Below, in pieces: positions 1 to 7,327 of a DNA stretch of 18,988 nucleotides. The DNA is from an uncultured Chryseolinea sp. (lineage in GTDB: Bacteria; Bacteroidota; Bacteroidia; Cytophagales; Cyclobacteriaceae). The first letter of the stretch is position 1. Each line of letters begins with the position of its first letter. The DNA is taken from the NCBI GenBank assembly GCA_946478915.1, contig CAMLER010000015.1, positions 1-18,988 on the forward strand. Direction: 5' to 3'. The notes under the pieces were generated by a model, which saw only the letters and a list, made by a program, of their open reading frames with translations, was not told the origin of the DNA and searched no databases. Both the position numbers and the translations under genes were made by a program.

Positions 1-366
1 TCCCCTGTCAAATTCCTTTAATAGCCAGGCAACCAGATCTTTTTTCATCCCAAAACTGTGTACTGCCGATTCGCAAAATTCAATTTCATGCGGGTCAATA
101 ACGTCATCCGCATAAACCATGAGGATCAAATCGTAAAGAAGATTCATCCGGTCGTTATGATTGTCCGGAATATTGAACTCGTACCTTTCGTCAGCGTCTA
201 CGAGCTGTTTTACTTGCCTTTCTTTGAGTCCGTAGCGACTGCCGATCTTGTACAATAACGCTTCTTCCTTGGGATGCATGTGCCCATCTGACTTCGCCAG
301 TGCCAATAGGTTCTTGATATGATTCTTTTTATAAGAAAGGTATTGATGTTCAAAAAATCCCATCAT
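1..366 (-). CDS. TerB-like protein, 3' end cut by the window edge
   Basis: An open frame of 122 codons runs from an ATG at 366 off the left edge with no stop, so the C-terminus is missing. The product starts MMGFFEHQYLSYKKNH and continues with an all-helical, acidic sequence. Two segments, LLALAKSDGHMHPKEEALLY (about residues 20-39) and LILMVYADDVIDPHEIEF (about 81-98), look like the paired 'A-x-x-D-G-x-(I/L)-x-x-x-E' helix-loop-helix units of TerB/tellurite-resistance-like proteins, whose acidic residues are thought to bind metal. This assignment is by pattern only. There is no signal peptide, so it is probably cytoplasmic. A TACATTTG promoter-like box lies about 50 bases upstream, which suggests transcription separate from the acyl-CoA ligase gene behind it. 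The physiological role is unknown. Confidence 0.75.
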   Translation of the reverse strand, partial: MMGFFEHQYLSYKKNHIKNLLALAKSDGHMHPKEEALLYKIGSRYGLKERQVKQLVDADERYEFNIPDNHNDRMNLLYDLILMVYADDVIDPHEIEFCESAVHSFGMKKDLVAWLLKEFDRG

Positions 367-416
367 AGTCGTTGGTATTATCGGTGATCAGTTAATTGAA
401 GACGCTGCTTTGGCAA

Positions 417-424
417 CAAATGTA
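417..424 (-). promoter_or_regulatory. Bacteroidota -7 promoter box for the TerB-like gene
   Basis: On the minus strand the bases read TACATTTG, an exact match to TAnnTTTG, 51 bases before the ATG at 366. The -33 region has only a T-rich stretch (GTTTAAC) and no clear TTG, so the call rests on the -7 box and its placement in the 150-bp gap between two minus-strand genes. Confidence 0.4.
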
Positions 425-516
425 CGTTAGACATTTCGAGTTAAACATGAGACATTTTTGCAGATTGAACACAGGTAATGTAAAATGGAAAACTCTACAT
501 GCAAATTGTTAAAGTC

Positions 517-2190
517 TTAGGTAGCCGACCCCTCCTCTTTAAGAATGCGCCTGATTATTTTGCCGACGTTACTTTTCGGCAGATCAGATCTGAACTCAAT
601 GTGTCTTGGAACTTTGTAGTTGGTAAGATTTTCCTGGCAATATTTTTTCAACTCCTGCTCAGTGAGCGTCGGATCCTTTTTCACTACAAAGATTTTTATG
701 ACCTCCCCTGACTTAGCGTCCGGAACACCTATCGCTGCAACTTCTTTAACCTTCGGAAAAGAAGCGATCACGTTCTCAATTTCGTTCGGAAAAACATTGA
801 ACCCAGAAACTTTGATCATATCCTTTTTCCGGTCAACGATCTTAAAAAATCCGTCTTTGTCCGCTAGTCCGATATCACCCGTCCGGAACCAACCTCCGGG
901 AAAGAAGACGCCGTCGTTATCTTTTTGCCAATAGCCTGACATAACCTGGGGGCCACGTGCACAGATCTCGCCGGTTTCGCCTTGTGGAACTAACTTACCG
1001 ACTTCATCGAAAATAGCAACCTCCGTGTTCGGTAACGGTATGCCTATTGTTCCTTTTCGATGCGTGCCATCAAGGGGATTGCAACAAAGTGTCGGTGATG
1101 TCTCGCTCAAACCATAGCCTTCCACTAAAGGCTTTCCCGTTACTTGCAGCCACCTGTCTGCGACGGCATCCTGTAACGCCATGCCGCCGGCGACCGCACC
1201 ATGAAGTGCTGAAAAATCGACATTCTTAAACTCAGGATCATTGAGCAATCCATTGAAAAGGGTATTGACCCCAGTGACGATCGTAAACTTGTGCTTCTTT
1301 AATTCTTTCACGAATCCTTTAATATCACGGGCGTTGGTGATGAGAATGTTTTTTACGCCCGTGCTGAACATCAGCACGCCGTTAACAGTGAGGGCAAATA
1401 TATGGTAGAGCGGAATAGCTGTCACAATGATATTTCCGCCATTGCTGTTCATGTATGGCTTAAACCATTGCTTTGTTATTGATGTATGGGTAACAATGTT
1501 GGAATGTGTGAGCTGCGCTCCCTTTGAAATACCAGTAGTGCCTCCGGTATATTGCAGCACTGCAATATCGGAAGGGACAAGCACTGGTTTTGTCAATTGT
1601 AGTGTAGCTCCCTTTTTTAACGCATCTTTAAAGGAATGGGCCTGCGGTATATGATAGGGAGGCACCATCTTTTTGATCTTCTTAACAACAAAATTTACAA
1701 TAGCACCTTTCACAGGGCCCAGCATATCCCCCAACGTTGTGATGATAATATGTTTGATAGGGGTGTTCTTCAACACCTTCTCTAGGTTGAAACAAAAATT
1801 AGCTACGATTACGATTGCCGATATGCCTGAGTCCTTGAACTGATATTCCATTTCCCGCGCAGTATACAGCGGATTGGTATTTACCACGATAAGACCCGCC
1901 CGAAGGGCGCCGAAAAAAGCTATAGGAAACTGGAGCAAGTTGGGCATTTGTATCGCGATCCGCTCTCCCTTGATCAAACCGAGATCCTTTTGAAGGTAGG
2001 CTGCGAAATGTCCGGAAAGTTCATAGACTTCGGCATAGGTCATTTTCACGCCCATGTTCTCAAAGGCGACCTGATCCTTATAGCGCTTACAACTATCCTC
2101 GAACAAATCAACGAGGCTTGGGTATTCATTTACAGGTACTTCATGTTCTACCCCTTTGGGATACTTCTTTAACCAGGGAAAATCCGCCAT
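517..2190 (-). CDS. fadD: Long-chain fatty acid-CoA ligase (FadD-type)
   Basis: This 557-aa cytoplasmic or membrane-associated enzyme should activate fatty acids with ATP to acyl-AMP and then acyl-CoA, feeding beta-oxidation or lipid synthesis. The ANL-superfamily motifs are complete and in order: the phosphate loop YTGGTTGISKGA (214-225), GYGLSET (358-364), WFRTGDIG (434-441), the hinge DRKKDMIKVSG (453-463) and the C-terminal catalytic lysine in KSNVGKIIRR (K544). Length and the N-terminal PLYTAREMEYQF segment match enterobacterial FadD (about 561 aa) rather than acetyl-CoA synthetase. The start MADFPWLKKYP matches the usual beginning of the family. It lies alone on the minus strand, 150 bp from the TerB-like gene, with no beta-oxidation partner in the window. 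The exact chain-length preference cannot be read from sequence. Confidence 0.93.
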   Translation of the reverse strand: MADFPWLKKYPKGVEHEVPVNEYPSLVDLFEDSCKRYKDQVAFENMGVKMTYAEVYELSGHFAAYLQKDLGLIKGERIAIQMPNLLQFPIAFFGALRAGLIVVNTNPLYTAREMEYQFKDSGISAIVIVANFCFNLEKVLKNTPIKHIIITTLGDMLGPVKGAIVNFVVKKIKKMVPPYHIPQAHSFKDALKKGATLQLTKPVLVPSDIAVLQYTGGTTGISKGAQLTHSNIVTHTSITKQWFKPYMNSNGGNIIVTAIPLYHIFALTVNGVLMFSTGVKNILITNARDIKGFVKELKKHKFTIVTGVNTLFNGLLNDPEFKNVDFSALHGAVAGGMALQDAVADRWLQVTGKPLVEGYGLSETSPTLCCNPLDGTHRKGTIGIPLPNTEVAIFDEVGKLVPQGETGEICARGPQVMSGYWQKDNDGVFFPGGWFRTGDIGLADKDGFFKIVDRKKDMIKVSGFNVFPNEIENVIASFPKVKEVAAIGVPDAKSGEVIKIFVVKKDPTLTEQELKKYCQENLTNYKVPRHIEFRSDLPKSNVGKIIRRILKEEGSAT

Positions 2191-2248
2191 AAGAATTTAA
2201 ATGATGAATTTATAAAGCAAACGATTGTTTGCCAGCAAATCAATAGGT

Positions 2249-2283
2249 AAAGTTTAAAGTTTAAAGTTTGAGGTTCAAAGTTT
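2249..2283. repeat. Heptanucleotide tandem repeat (AAAGTTT)5
   Basis: Five consecutive 7-base units: AAAGTTT three times, then GAGGTTC, then AAAGTTT. It lies 58 bp upstream of the fadD start codon. The same family occurs in the opposite orientation at 3625-3652 (AAACCTC/AAACTTT). Confidence 0.85.
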
Positions 2284-2396
2284 AGGGGTTTGCACGAGGA
2301 TGGATGGGTGGATATGTGGATTTGGTCATAATGAAAGGAATGAGGAGAAGGAAAACGATAAGGATAACGAAGTGAATCACGCTTAAAAGGCCCGGC

Positions 2397-2433
2397 AAAA
2401 AAAAAAACCCATCCAGCACTGAGGCGGGATGGG
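2397..2433 (-). terminator. Rho-independent terminator of the tRNA-like RNA unit
   Basis: On the minus strand CCCATCC (2433-2427) pairs with GGATGGG (2414-2408), a perfect 7-bp GC-rich stem, immediately followed by eleven T residues (2407-2397). The T-tract side shows that it ends a minus-strand transcript coming from 2471-2960. It does not serve the plus strand, and it insulates fadD. Confidence 0.85.
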
Positions 2434-2470
2434 CAGCTCCGAATAACTCATTAACCTAAACTGAGCTTGC

Positions 2471-2622
2471 TGTAGAGGAAGGATTCGAACCTTCACGGAG
2501 AGGTTAGGATCAGAACCTGATCTAATCTGGGTTTTCCCGAGATAAGATCAGGGTGCTTCACTTTATTCCTTGGCTCCACCCCCGAGACCGGAGGGCATGT
2601 CTGCCTGTTTCAACACCCTACA
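2471..2622 (-). ncRNA. tRNA-like domain 2 (class-II/Leu-like, enlarged variable arm)
   Basis: Read on the minus strand this 152-nt segment folds like a class-II tRNA. The acceptor is TGTAGGG with CTCTACA (7 bp, one G-U). The D-arm is Leu/Ser-like, with GAAA..GG.AGAC. The anticodon stem is CCCTC/GGGGG around the loop CGGTCTC. The variable arm closes with GGAG/CTCC followed by CGTG as in tRNA-Leu, and the T-arm is GAAGG-TTCGAAT-CCTTC. It departs from a working tRNA in three ways: loop position 33 is G instead of U, position 37 is T, and the variable arm carries an insertion of about 70 nt that itself forms a strong hairpin (2516-2552). CCA is not encoded; GCA follows the acceptor. A canonical read would give anticodon GTC, which does not fit a Leu-type body. 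Function unknown. Confidence 0.7.
2516..2552 (-). other. Hairpin inserted in the variable arm of tRNA-like domain 2
   Basis: CCTGATCT (2516-2523 on the plus strand) pairs with AGATCAGG (2545-2552). After one T/A-side mismatch AATCT pairs partly with AGAT, and GGG pairs with CCC around a four-base loop, giving roughly 15 base pairs. It sits between the flanks GGAATAAAGT and CCTAAC, which are shared with the shorter sister copy. Confidence 0.7.
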
Positions 2623-2683
2623 ATGTTTCCCGCGTTCAGCGGGGTTATCTTTATGTCCGACGACTTCGGATCAATGTTTTGGC

Positions 2684-2800
2684 TGTAGAGGGAGGAATCG
2701 AACCTCCACGGAGCAGTTAGGTCGCCAAAGGCTGGACTTTATCCCGTACTCTCCACCCTCGAGACCGGAGGGCTTGTCTGCCTAGTTTCAACACCCTACA
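2684..2800 (-). ncRNA. tRNA-like domain 1 (class-II/Leu-like, enlarged variable arm)
   Basis: This is a sister copy of the element at 2471-2622, 117 nt long and upstream of it on the same minus-strand unit. The acceptor TGTAGGG/CTCTACA is identical. The D-stem TTG/CAA pairs. The anticodon stem is CCCTC/GAGGG where the sister has CCCTC/GGGGG (U-A against U-G, so pairing is kept), with the same loop CGGTCTC. The T-arm is GGAGG-TTCGATT-CCTCC where the sister has GAAGG/CCTTC, a true compensatory change at two pairs. The variable arm again closes with GGAG/CTCC and CGTG, but its insert is about 37 nt with a weaker hairpin (GCC-TTT-GGC). Paired substitutions between copies argue that the fold is under selection. 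Confidence 0.7.
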
Positions 2801-2900
2801 ATGTTTTCCGCTGTTTAGCGGATTCTTTATGCCCGACAACTTCGGAGCATTTTTTTGGCTTGTCGCCTTCCCGATAGCAATCGGGATTCAACACCCTACA
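2801..2900 (-). ncRNA. Collapsed leading copy and linker hairpins of the tRNA-like array
   Basis: The minus strand starts with TGTAGGGTGTTGAA (2900-2887), the first 14 nt of the tRNA-like unit. The rest of the domain is replaced by the palindrome TCCCGAT-TGCT-ATCGGGA (2886-2869). The linker then resembles the one between the two full domains (2623-2683). Each linker has a CCGA..TCGG hairpin, CATAAAGA, a second hairpin (CCGCT/AGCGG here, CCCGC/GCGGG in the other linker) and AAACAT just before the next TGTAGGG. The repeating unit is therefore linker plus tRNA-like domain. Confidence 0.55.
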
Positions 2901-2962
2901 ATTTTTTATTTTATAACTTGCAGATCCATCGTTTAGAATCTTGCCCGTTGTAAAATCTTTAA

Positions 2963-2994
2963 CAAAGTAACGCATTAACTGGCTATTGTGTCAA
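2963..2994 (-). promoter_or_regulatory. Promoter-like site for the tRNA-like RNA unit
   Basis: On the minus strand TTG of TTGACA (2994-2992) is followed after 21 bases by TTACTTTG (2970-2963), one mismatch from TAnnTTTG. Transcription would begin near 2956, about 55 nt before the first TGTAGGG, and end at the terminator at 2397-2433, giving an RNA of about 560 nt. Confidence 0.45.
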
Positions 2995-3010
2995 TAATCT
3001 TAGGATTATT
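2993..3010. promoter_or_regulatory. AT-rich inverted repeat, candidate Lrp operator
   Basis: AATAATC-TTAG-GATTATT is a perfect 7-4-7 inverted repeat. It lies between the divergent promoter-like sites, 59 bp upstream of the Lrp-family start codon, and touches the -33 TTG of the opposing RNA unit. Lrp/AsnC proteins commonly bind AT-rich palindromes upstream of their own gene; binding here is inferred. Confidence 0.45.
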
Positions 3011-3034
3011 TAGATAATTTTTAAAATAAATTCA

Positions 3035-3042
3035 TATTTTTG
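3035..3042 (+). promoter_or_regulatory. -7 promoter box of the Lrp-family gene
   Basis: TATTTTTG is an exact TAnnTTTG match, 26 bases before the ATG at 3069. No TTG is seen at the expected -33 distance, which may mean dependence on an activator. Confidence 0.45.
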
Positions 3043-3068
3043 AATAATACTTAAAACTGAATTTTTAT

Positions 3069-3533
3069 ATGGCCGAAAATTATAAAGTTGATAATATCGA
3101 CTTAAAGATTCTCGAAATTCTGATGCAGGATGCTAAGAAGCCCTACACGGAAGTTGCAAAAAAGGCATTTGTTTCCGGGGGAACAGTCCACGTTCGGATG
3201 AATAAGATGGAGGAGGCTGGTATCGTTGAAAAAACAACCCTGAAAGTCAATTACGCAAAGCTGGGCTACGACATCACAGCGTTTATTGGGATATTCCTAC
3301 AAAAAAGCGCCCTTTACGAGCAAGTAATGGCCAAGCTAAAAGCTATCCCCGAAATTACGAGTATCCATTATACAACTGGGAATTACAGCATGTTTACCAA
3401 GATCCATTGTAAGGATACCAATCACCTTAAGATCGTTTTGCACGACAAAATCCAACAAGTGGAGGGCATAGAGCGCACGGAAACGATGATTTCTCTGGAA
3501 GAAAGCCTGGATAGGAGCTTAAATTTGACGTAA
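3069..3533 (+). CDS. Lrp/AsnC family transcriptional regulator
   Basis: The 154-aa product has the standard layout and length of the family. An N-terminal winged helix-turn-helix begins with DNIDLKILEILMQDAKKPYTEVA (split over residues 8-30), with recognition helix region VSGGTVHVRMNKMEEAGIV (35-53). A C-terminal RAM ligand-binding and oligomerisation domain follows (about 65-150), including the IPEITSIHYTTGNYSMFTKI strand-helix pattern. Family members bind DNA as dimers to octamers and respond to amino acids or related metabolites; the ligand here cannot be told. It stands alone, divergent from the tRNA-like RNA unit and 256 bp ahead of the suf operon. A perfect AT-rich palindrome in its upstream region suggests autoregulation, possibly together with the divergent RNA unit. 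Confidence 0.92.
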   Translation: MAENYKVDNIDLKILEILMQDAKKPYTEVAKKAFVSGGTVHVRMNKMEEAGIVEKTTLKVNYAKLGYDITAFIGIFLQKSALYEQVMAKLKAIPEITSIHYTTGNYSMFTKIHCKDTNHLKIVLHDKIQQVEGIERTETMISLEESLDRSLNLT

Positions 3534-3624
3534 GGGGTTTCGCAATGCTTTAGTTTTCACGTGATTTTGATGATTTACCCCCCATTTCGCGACCCCAGGA
3601 AAGCCGCCCACTGGGTACCGAGCG

Positions 3625-3652
3625 AAACCTCAAACCTCAAACTTTGACCTTC
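3625..3652. repeat. Heptanucleotide tandem repeat (AAACCTC)2-AAACTTT-GACCTTC
   Basis: Four 7-base units in the gap between the Lrp gene and sufB. The reverse complement matches the AAAGTTT/GAGGTTC units upstream of fadD (2249-2283), so the same repeat family occurs on opposite strands. Confidence 0.75.
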
Positions 3653-3683
3653 AAGGCATAAAACTGAATTCGCACACAACACG

Positions 3684-3718
3684 AATAACTAATTACCTAA
3701 TAACTATTAACTATTAAC
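3684..3718. repeat. Heptanucleotide tandem repeat (TATTAAC family)
   Basis: Five degenerate 7-base units: AATAACT, AATTACC, TAATAAC, TATTAAC, TATTAAC. They end 35 bp before the sufB promoter box. The reverse complement is the same family as the array at the end of the bacilliredoxin gene (9894-9928). Confidence 0.8.
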
Positions 3719-3752
3719 CAATCCAATGAACTGGAAACTGCTCTAAAAGTGT

Positions 3753-3760
3753 TACTTTTG
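3753..3760 (+). promoter_or_regulatory. -7 promoter box of the suf operon
   Basis: TACTTTTG matches TAnnTTTG exactly, 29 bases before the sufB ATG. The -33 region near 3731 shows only CTGG. No recognisable IscR- or Fur-type operator was identified, so how the operon senses iron or oxidative stress is not visible. Confidence 0.5.
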
Positions 3761-3789
3761 TACTGTTTAAAATTAGTCTAAATAGCCAG

Positions 3790-5235
3790 ATGAGTAAAGA
3801 CAACCAGGTTCTAGAGGAATTGACATCCAGGGAGTATGAACACGGATGGACTATAGATATTGAGACCGATTCCGCTCCCAAAGGGCTTAACGAAGGCATT
3901 ATACGGTTCATTTCTGCAAAGAAGAATGAACCCGAGTGGCTTCTGGAATGGCGTCTTAAAGCTTACCGTCAATGGGTAAAGATGGTCGAGCCAAAGTGGC
4001 CAAATGTAACCTACCCTCCTATTAACTATCAGGATCTCATTTATTACTCCGCTCCGAAGCAAAAAGTCCAGCCCAAGAATCTGGAAGATGTTGATCCGGA
4101 GCTGATCAAAACATTTGAAAAACTGGGCATTTCTCTCACCGAACAAAAACGCCTGACGGGCGTCGCGGTTGACGCGGTTATTGACAGTGTCTCGGTAGCA
4201 ACAACATATAAGTCAACGTTAGCCGAACTTGGCATAATCTTCTGTTCTTTCAGCGAAGCAGTCAAAGAACATCCGGAACTTGTAAAGAAGTATATGGGTT
4301 CCGTTGTCCCTGTGAATGATAATTATTTCGCTGCATTGAATTCTGCTGTCTTTACAGATGGTTCTTTCTGCTACATTCCAAAGGGTGTACGGTGTCCTAT
4401 GGAATTGTCGACTTACTTCAGGATCAACGCGGCCAATACAGGTCAGTTTGAGCGTACCCTGATCGTTGCAGATGAGGGTTCATATGTAAGTTACCTGGAA
4501 GGTTGCACCGCGCCTATGCGCGACGAGAACCAATTGCATGCTGCCGTTGTGGAGATCTACGCGATGAAAGATTCGCAGGTGAAATATTCGACAGTACAAA
4601 ACTGGTACCCCGGTGATAAGAATGGCAATGGGGGGATATACAACTTCGTGACTAAGCGCGGATTGTGTTTTGGCGATGGTTCGAAAATTTCGTGGACGCA
4701 AGTGGAAACTGGGTCAGCCATCACCTGGAAATACCCATCATGCATTTTGAAAGGCGATAATTCCATGGGCGAATTTTATTCAGTCGCTGTTACCAATAAT
4801 TATCAACAGGCTGATACGGGTACGAAAATGATCCACATCGGCAAAAACACTAAATCGCGGATTGTTTCTAAAGGTATTTCGGCAGGTCACTCACAAAACA
4901 GTTATCGTGGTCAGGTTAAGATCATGAAGCGCGCAGAGAACGCCAGAAACTTTTCGCAGTGCGATTCTCTGTTAATGGGCGATAAATGTGGTGCGCATAC
5001 GTTCCCATATATCGATGTTGAAAATAATTCGGCAAGGATCGAGCACGAAGCAACTACATCTAAGATTGGCGAAGATCAGATCTTCTATTGCCTCCAACGC
5101 GGAATTGATGAGGAGTCGGCAGTGGCACTTATCGTAAATGGATATGCCAAGCAAGTGCTTAATCAGTTGCCAATGGAATTTGCTGTGGAAGCACAAAAAC
5201 TTCTTGCCCTTACACTGGAAGGCAGTGTAGGTTAA
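3790..5235 (+). CDS. sufB: Fe-S cluster assembly scaffold protein SufB
   Basis: The 481-aa product is the scaffold subunit of the cytoplasmic SufBCD complex, on which sulfur from SufS/SufE and iron are joined into a cluster. The C-terminal third is very close to enterobacterial Suf[21 protein letters not shown] followed by [21 protein letters not shown]391 and E420 correspond to the essential E. coli C405 and E434, the sulfur acceptor and cluster-site residues, with the same offset of 14 at both. The [18 protein letters not shown] segment (193-210) is also typical. It is the first gene of the operon, 27 bp ahead of sufC, preceded by a TACTTTTG box. The length is normal and no defect is seen. 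Confidence 0.97.
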   Translation: MSKDNQVLEELTSREYEHGWTIDIETDSAPKGLNEGIIRFISAKKNEPEWLLEWRLKAYRQWVKMVEPKWPNVTYPPINYQDLIYYSAPKQKVQPKNLEDVDPELIKTFEKLGISLTEQKRLTGVAVDAVIDSVSVATTYKSTLAELGIIFCSFSEAVKEHPELVKKYMGSVVPVNDNYFAALNSAVFTDGSFCYIPKGVRCPMELSTYFRINAANTGQFERTLIVADEGSYVSYLEGCTAPMRDENQLHAAVVEIYAMKDSQVKYSTVQNWYPGDKNGNGGIYNFVTKRGLCFGDGSKISWTQVETGSAITWKYPSCILKGDNSMGEFYSVAVTNNYQQADTGTKMIHIGKNTKSRIVSKGISAGHSQNSYRGQVKIMKRAENARNFSQCDSLLMGDKCGAHTFPYIDVENNSARIEHEATTSKIGEDQIFYCLQRGIDEESAVALIVNGYAKQVLNQLPMEFAVEAQKLLALTLEGSVG

Positions 5236-5262
5236 CAACAACTTATTAATGAACCAGGAAAT

Positions 5263-6018
5263 ATGTTAAGCATAAAAAATCTTCACGCGAAAATTGACGA
5301 TAAACAGATACTCAACGGTGTAAACCTTGAAGTGAAACCCGGAGAAGTGCATGCCATTATGGGTCCAAACGGATCAGGCAAAAGCACGCTTGCATCTGTG
5401 TTGGCCGGACGAGAGGAATTTGAAGTTGTCGACGGACAAGTAGAGTTTTTGGGAAGAAATCTGCTGGAAATGGCTCCGGAGGAACGTGCCCGCGAAGGTG
5501 TATTCCTGGCCTTCCAATATCCAGTGGAAATTCCCGGTGTCAGCACCATCAATTTTATGAAGACTGCCCTGAACCAGATCCGTGTGCACCGCGGGCAGCA
5601 GCCGTTGGATGCCGTATCGTTTCTGAAACTGATGAAAGAAAAGATGAAACTGGTCGAAATGGATCAGTCGCTTCTTAATCGTTCTCTGAATGAAGGATTT
5701 TCTGGCGGCGAAAAGAAACGCAACGAAGTATTTCAAATGGCTATGCTTGAACCCAAGCTAAGCATCCTGGATGAGACGGATTCCGGCCTCGACATCGATG
5801 CGTTGAAGATCGTGGCGAACGGGGTTAATAAATTGCGAAATAAATCCAATGGCATAATCGTGGAGACCCACTATCAACGGTTGCTTGATTATATTATACC
5901 GGACTATGTTCATGTGTTGTTCAAAGGAAAAATCGTTAAGTCAGGAAGTAAGGACCTTGCTTTGGAACTGGAAGCTAAGGGATATGATTGGATAAAAGAT
6001 GAGTTGGCCTTAGCATAA
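5263..6018 (+). CDS. sufC: SufBCD complex ATPase SufC
   Basis: The 251-aa ABC-type ATPase drives conformational change of SufBCD during cluster assembly. It has Walker [10 protein letters not shown] (34-42), a Q-loop in LAFQYP (Q85), the signature [10 protein letters not shown] (146-155), Walker B with [12 protein letters not shown] (166-177) and the switch histidine in [10 protein letters not shown] (H203). The SufC-specific signature sequence and the DSGLD D-loop separate it from transport ATPases; there is no membrane partner. The residue before THYQ is E, where most homologues have a hydrophobic or polar residue, a small variation unlikely to matter. It sits between sufB and sufD with short spacing, so it is co-transcribed. 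Confidence 0.97.
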   Translation: MLSIKNLHAKIDDKQILNGVNLEVKPGEVHAIMGPNGSGKSTLASVLAGREEFEVVDGQVEFLGRNLLEMAPEERAREGVFLAFQYPVEIPGVSTINFMKTALNQIRVHRGQQPLDAVSFLKLMKEKMKLVEMDQSLLNRSLNEGFSGGEKKRNEVFQMAMLEPKLSILDETDSGLDIDALKIVANGVNKLRNKSNGIIVETHYQRLLDYIIPDYVHVLFKGKIVKSGSKDLALELEAKGYDWIKDELALA

Positions 6019-6023
6019 AGTGG

Positions 6024-7325
6024 ATGGACATGAATGTAAGCGTGAATGAAGATAAAACATCGTCGAATATTGCCCGGTTGATCGATAGGTCGCTCACCGA
6101 TGACCCGGTTAGAAAATCAGCCTATCAGATATTCCAAGAATTCGGATTACCAGCGAACAAGGCAGAGGAATACAAGGATACTCCGATCGCACGATTGCTG
6201 GAGAAAAATTTTTCACTAACGTCGCATCCTGCAGAGAGCAGCGCAGACCCGCGCCCGTTTTTCATCCCGGGTATCGATGCTGATGTGTTGGTATTTGTAA
6301 ATGGCTATTATTCGAAGGAGTATTCGCGCATAGACGAGGCTGCAGGAATAGCGGTAGTCGCTCTTAAGCAAGCCGTTGAAGATAGAAATCCGGTAGCCTT
6401 ATCCCATCTTTATAAGCACGCCGATTTTAAAAACGACACATTAGTCGCCTGGAACACAGCTGCCTGGAGTGACGGTATTTTCGTCCATATCAGTAAAAAT
6501 CATCCCATTGACAAGCCTGTAATCATTTATCATCTTCATGACGCTACGCAAGAGGTGGTAACTGTTACGAGGAATCTGATTGTGTCTGAACCCGGCAGTA
6601 AGTTCACCCTTATCGAAAAATTCGATTCAACGGGTAAGTCAAACCATTTTTCAAATCATGTGACAGAAGCGATTGTCGCTGAAAACGCGGAAGTAAATTA
6701 CTATTCCATACAGAACGATAATGGGAATCGCTATCAATACAACCTGACTCAATTTTATCAGTCCAACTATAGCCGTGTAAATTCGTTCAGTTTTTCATTG
6801 AGTGGCAAGCTGATTCGTAACAATTTACAACTTGCGTTGGATGGCGAAGGAATAGAATCGCACATGTTCGGCCTCTATCTGCTTAACAACGACACGCTCG
6901 CCGATAACCATACCGTTGTTGACCATAAAAAAGCTAATTCCTTTAGCAATGAATTATACAAAGGAATTATGGATGATAACTCAAAGGGAGTTTTTAACGG
7001 AAAGATCTATGTAAGACCGAACGCACAAAAGACAAATGCGTTTCAGGCAAACCGAAATATCCTGCTAACGGATAAGGCTACCGTTAATACCAAGCCACAG
7101 CTGGAGATCTGGGCCGATGATGTTAAATGCTCGCACGGATGTACAACGGGGCAGCTGGATGAGGAAGCTATGTTTTATCTGCAAACGCGGGGAATCAGCA
7201 AGGACACTGCCCGCGCTATGATGCTGTATGCATTCGCCGGTGAAATTCTGGATAATGTCCCTCACCCTGAACTAAAAACATACTTCGACCAGTTAGTGAG
7301 TGAAAGGTTACACAAAAATTTCTGA
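6024..7325 (+). CDS. sufD: Fe-S cluster assembly protein SufD
   Basis: The 433-aa product is the SufB paralogue that completes the SufBC2D complex and is needed for iron entry. The N-terminal half is divergent, as usual. The C-terminal beta-helix region carries the diagnostic DVKCSHGCTTGQLDEEAMFY segment (366-385), in which H371 corresponds to E. coli H360 at the SufB-SufD interface. NAFQANRNILLTDKATVNTK (338-357) is also characteristic. It begins 5 bp after the sufC stop and is followed after 2 bp by sufS, which supports translational coupling. A second ATG lies two codons downstream and is an alternative start. Confidence 0.95.
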   Translation: MDMNVSVNEDKTSSNIARLIDRSLTDDPVRKSAYQIFQEFGLPANKAEEYKDTPIARLLEKNFSLTSHPAESSADPRPFFIPGIDADVLVFVNGYYSKEYSRIDEAAGIAVVALKQAVEDRNPVALSHLYKHADFKNDTLVAWNTAAWSDGIFVHISKNHPIDKPVIIYHLHDATQEVVTVTRNLIVSEPGSKFTLIEKFDSTGKSNHFSNHVTEAIVAENAEVNYYSIQNDNGNRYQYNLTQFYQSNYSRVNSFSFSLSGKLIRNNLQLALDGEGIESHMFGLYLLNNDTLADNHTVVDHKKANSFSNELYKGIMDDNSKGVFNGKIYVRPNAQKTNAFQANRNILLTDKATVNTKPQLEIWADDVKCSHGCTTGQLDEEAMFYLQTRGISKDTARAMMLYAFAGEILDNVPHPELKTYFDQLVSERLHKNF

Positions 7326-7327
7326 TC

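Noticed and set aside
620..934. 104-codon plus-strand frame opposite fadD
   Set aside because: Lies wholly inside the well-supported fadD gene on the other strand and has low-complexity composition typical of antisense frames.
2570..2785. 71-codon plus-strand open frame with a repeated RPEG(M/L)SA segment
   Set aside because: The repeated peptide only mirrors the duplicated anticodon arm of the minus-strand tRNA-like copies; there is no ribosome-binding site and it ends inside the second copy.
2471..2800. Two canonical tRNA genes (anticodon GTC, Asp)
   Set aside because: A Leu-like long-variable-arm body does not go with an Asp anticodon, U33 is replaced by G, position 37 is T, and 37-70 nt are inserted in the variable arm. 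They are called tRNA-like ncRNA instead.
2471..2900. CRISPR array
   Set aside because: Repeat units are 180-210 nt, structured and diverged, without 25-40-nt repeats and equal spacers, and no cas genes are present.
5860..5880. Unusual glutamate before the SufC switch histidine
   Set aside because: The histidine, Walker, signature and D-loop motifs are intact, so this is likely neutral variation.
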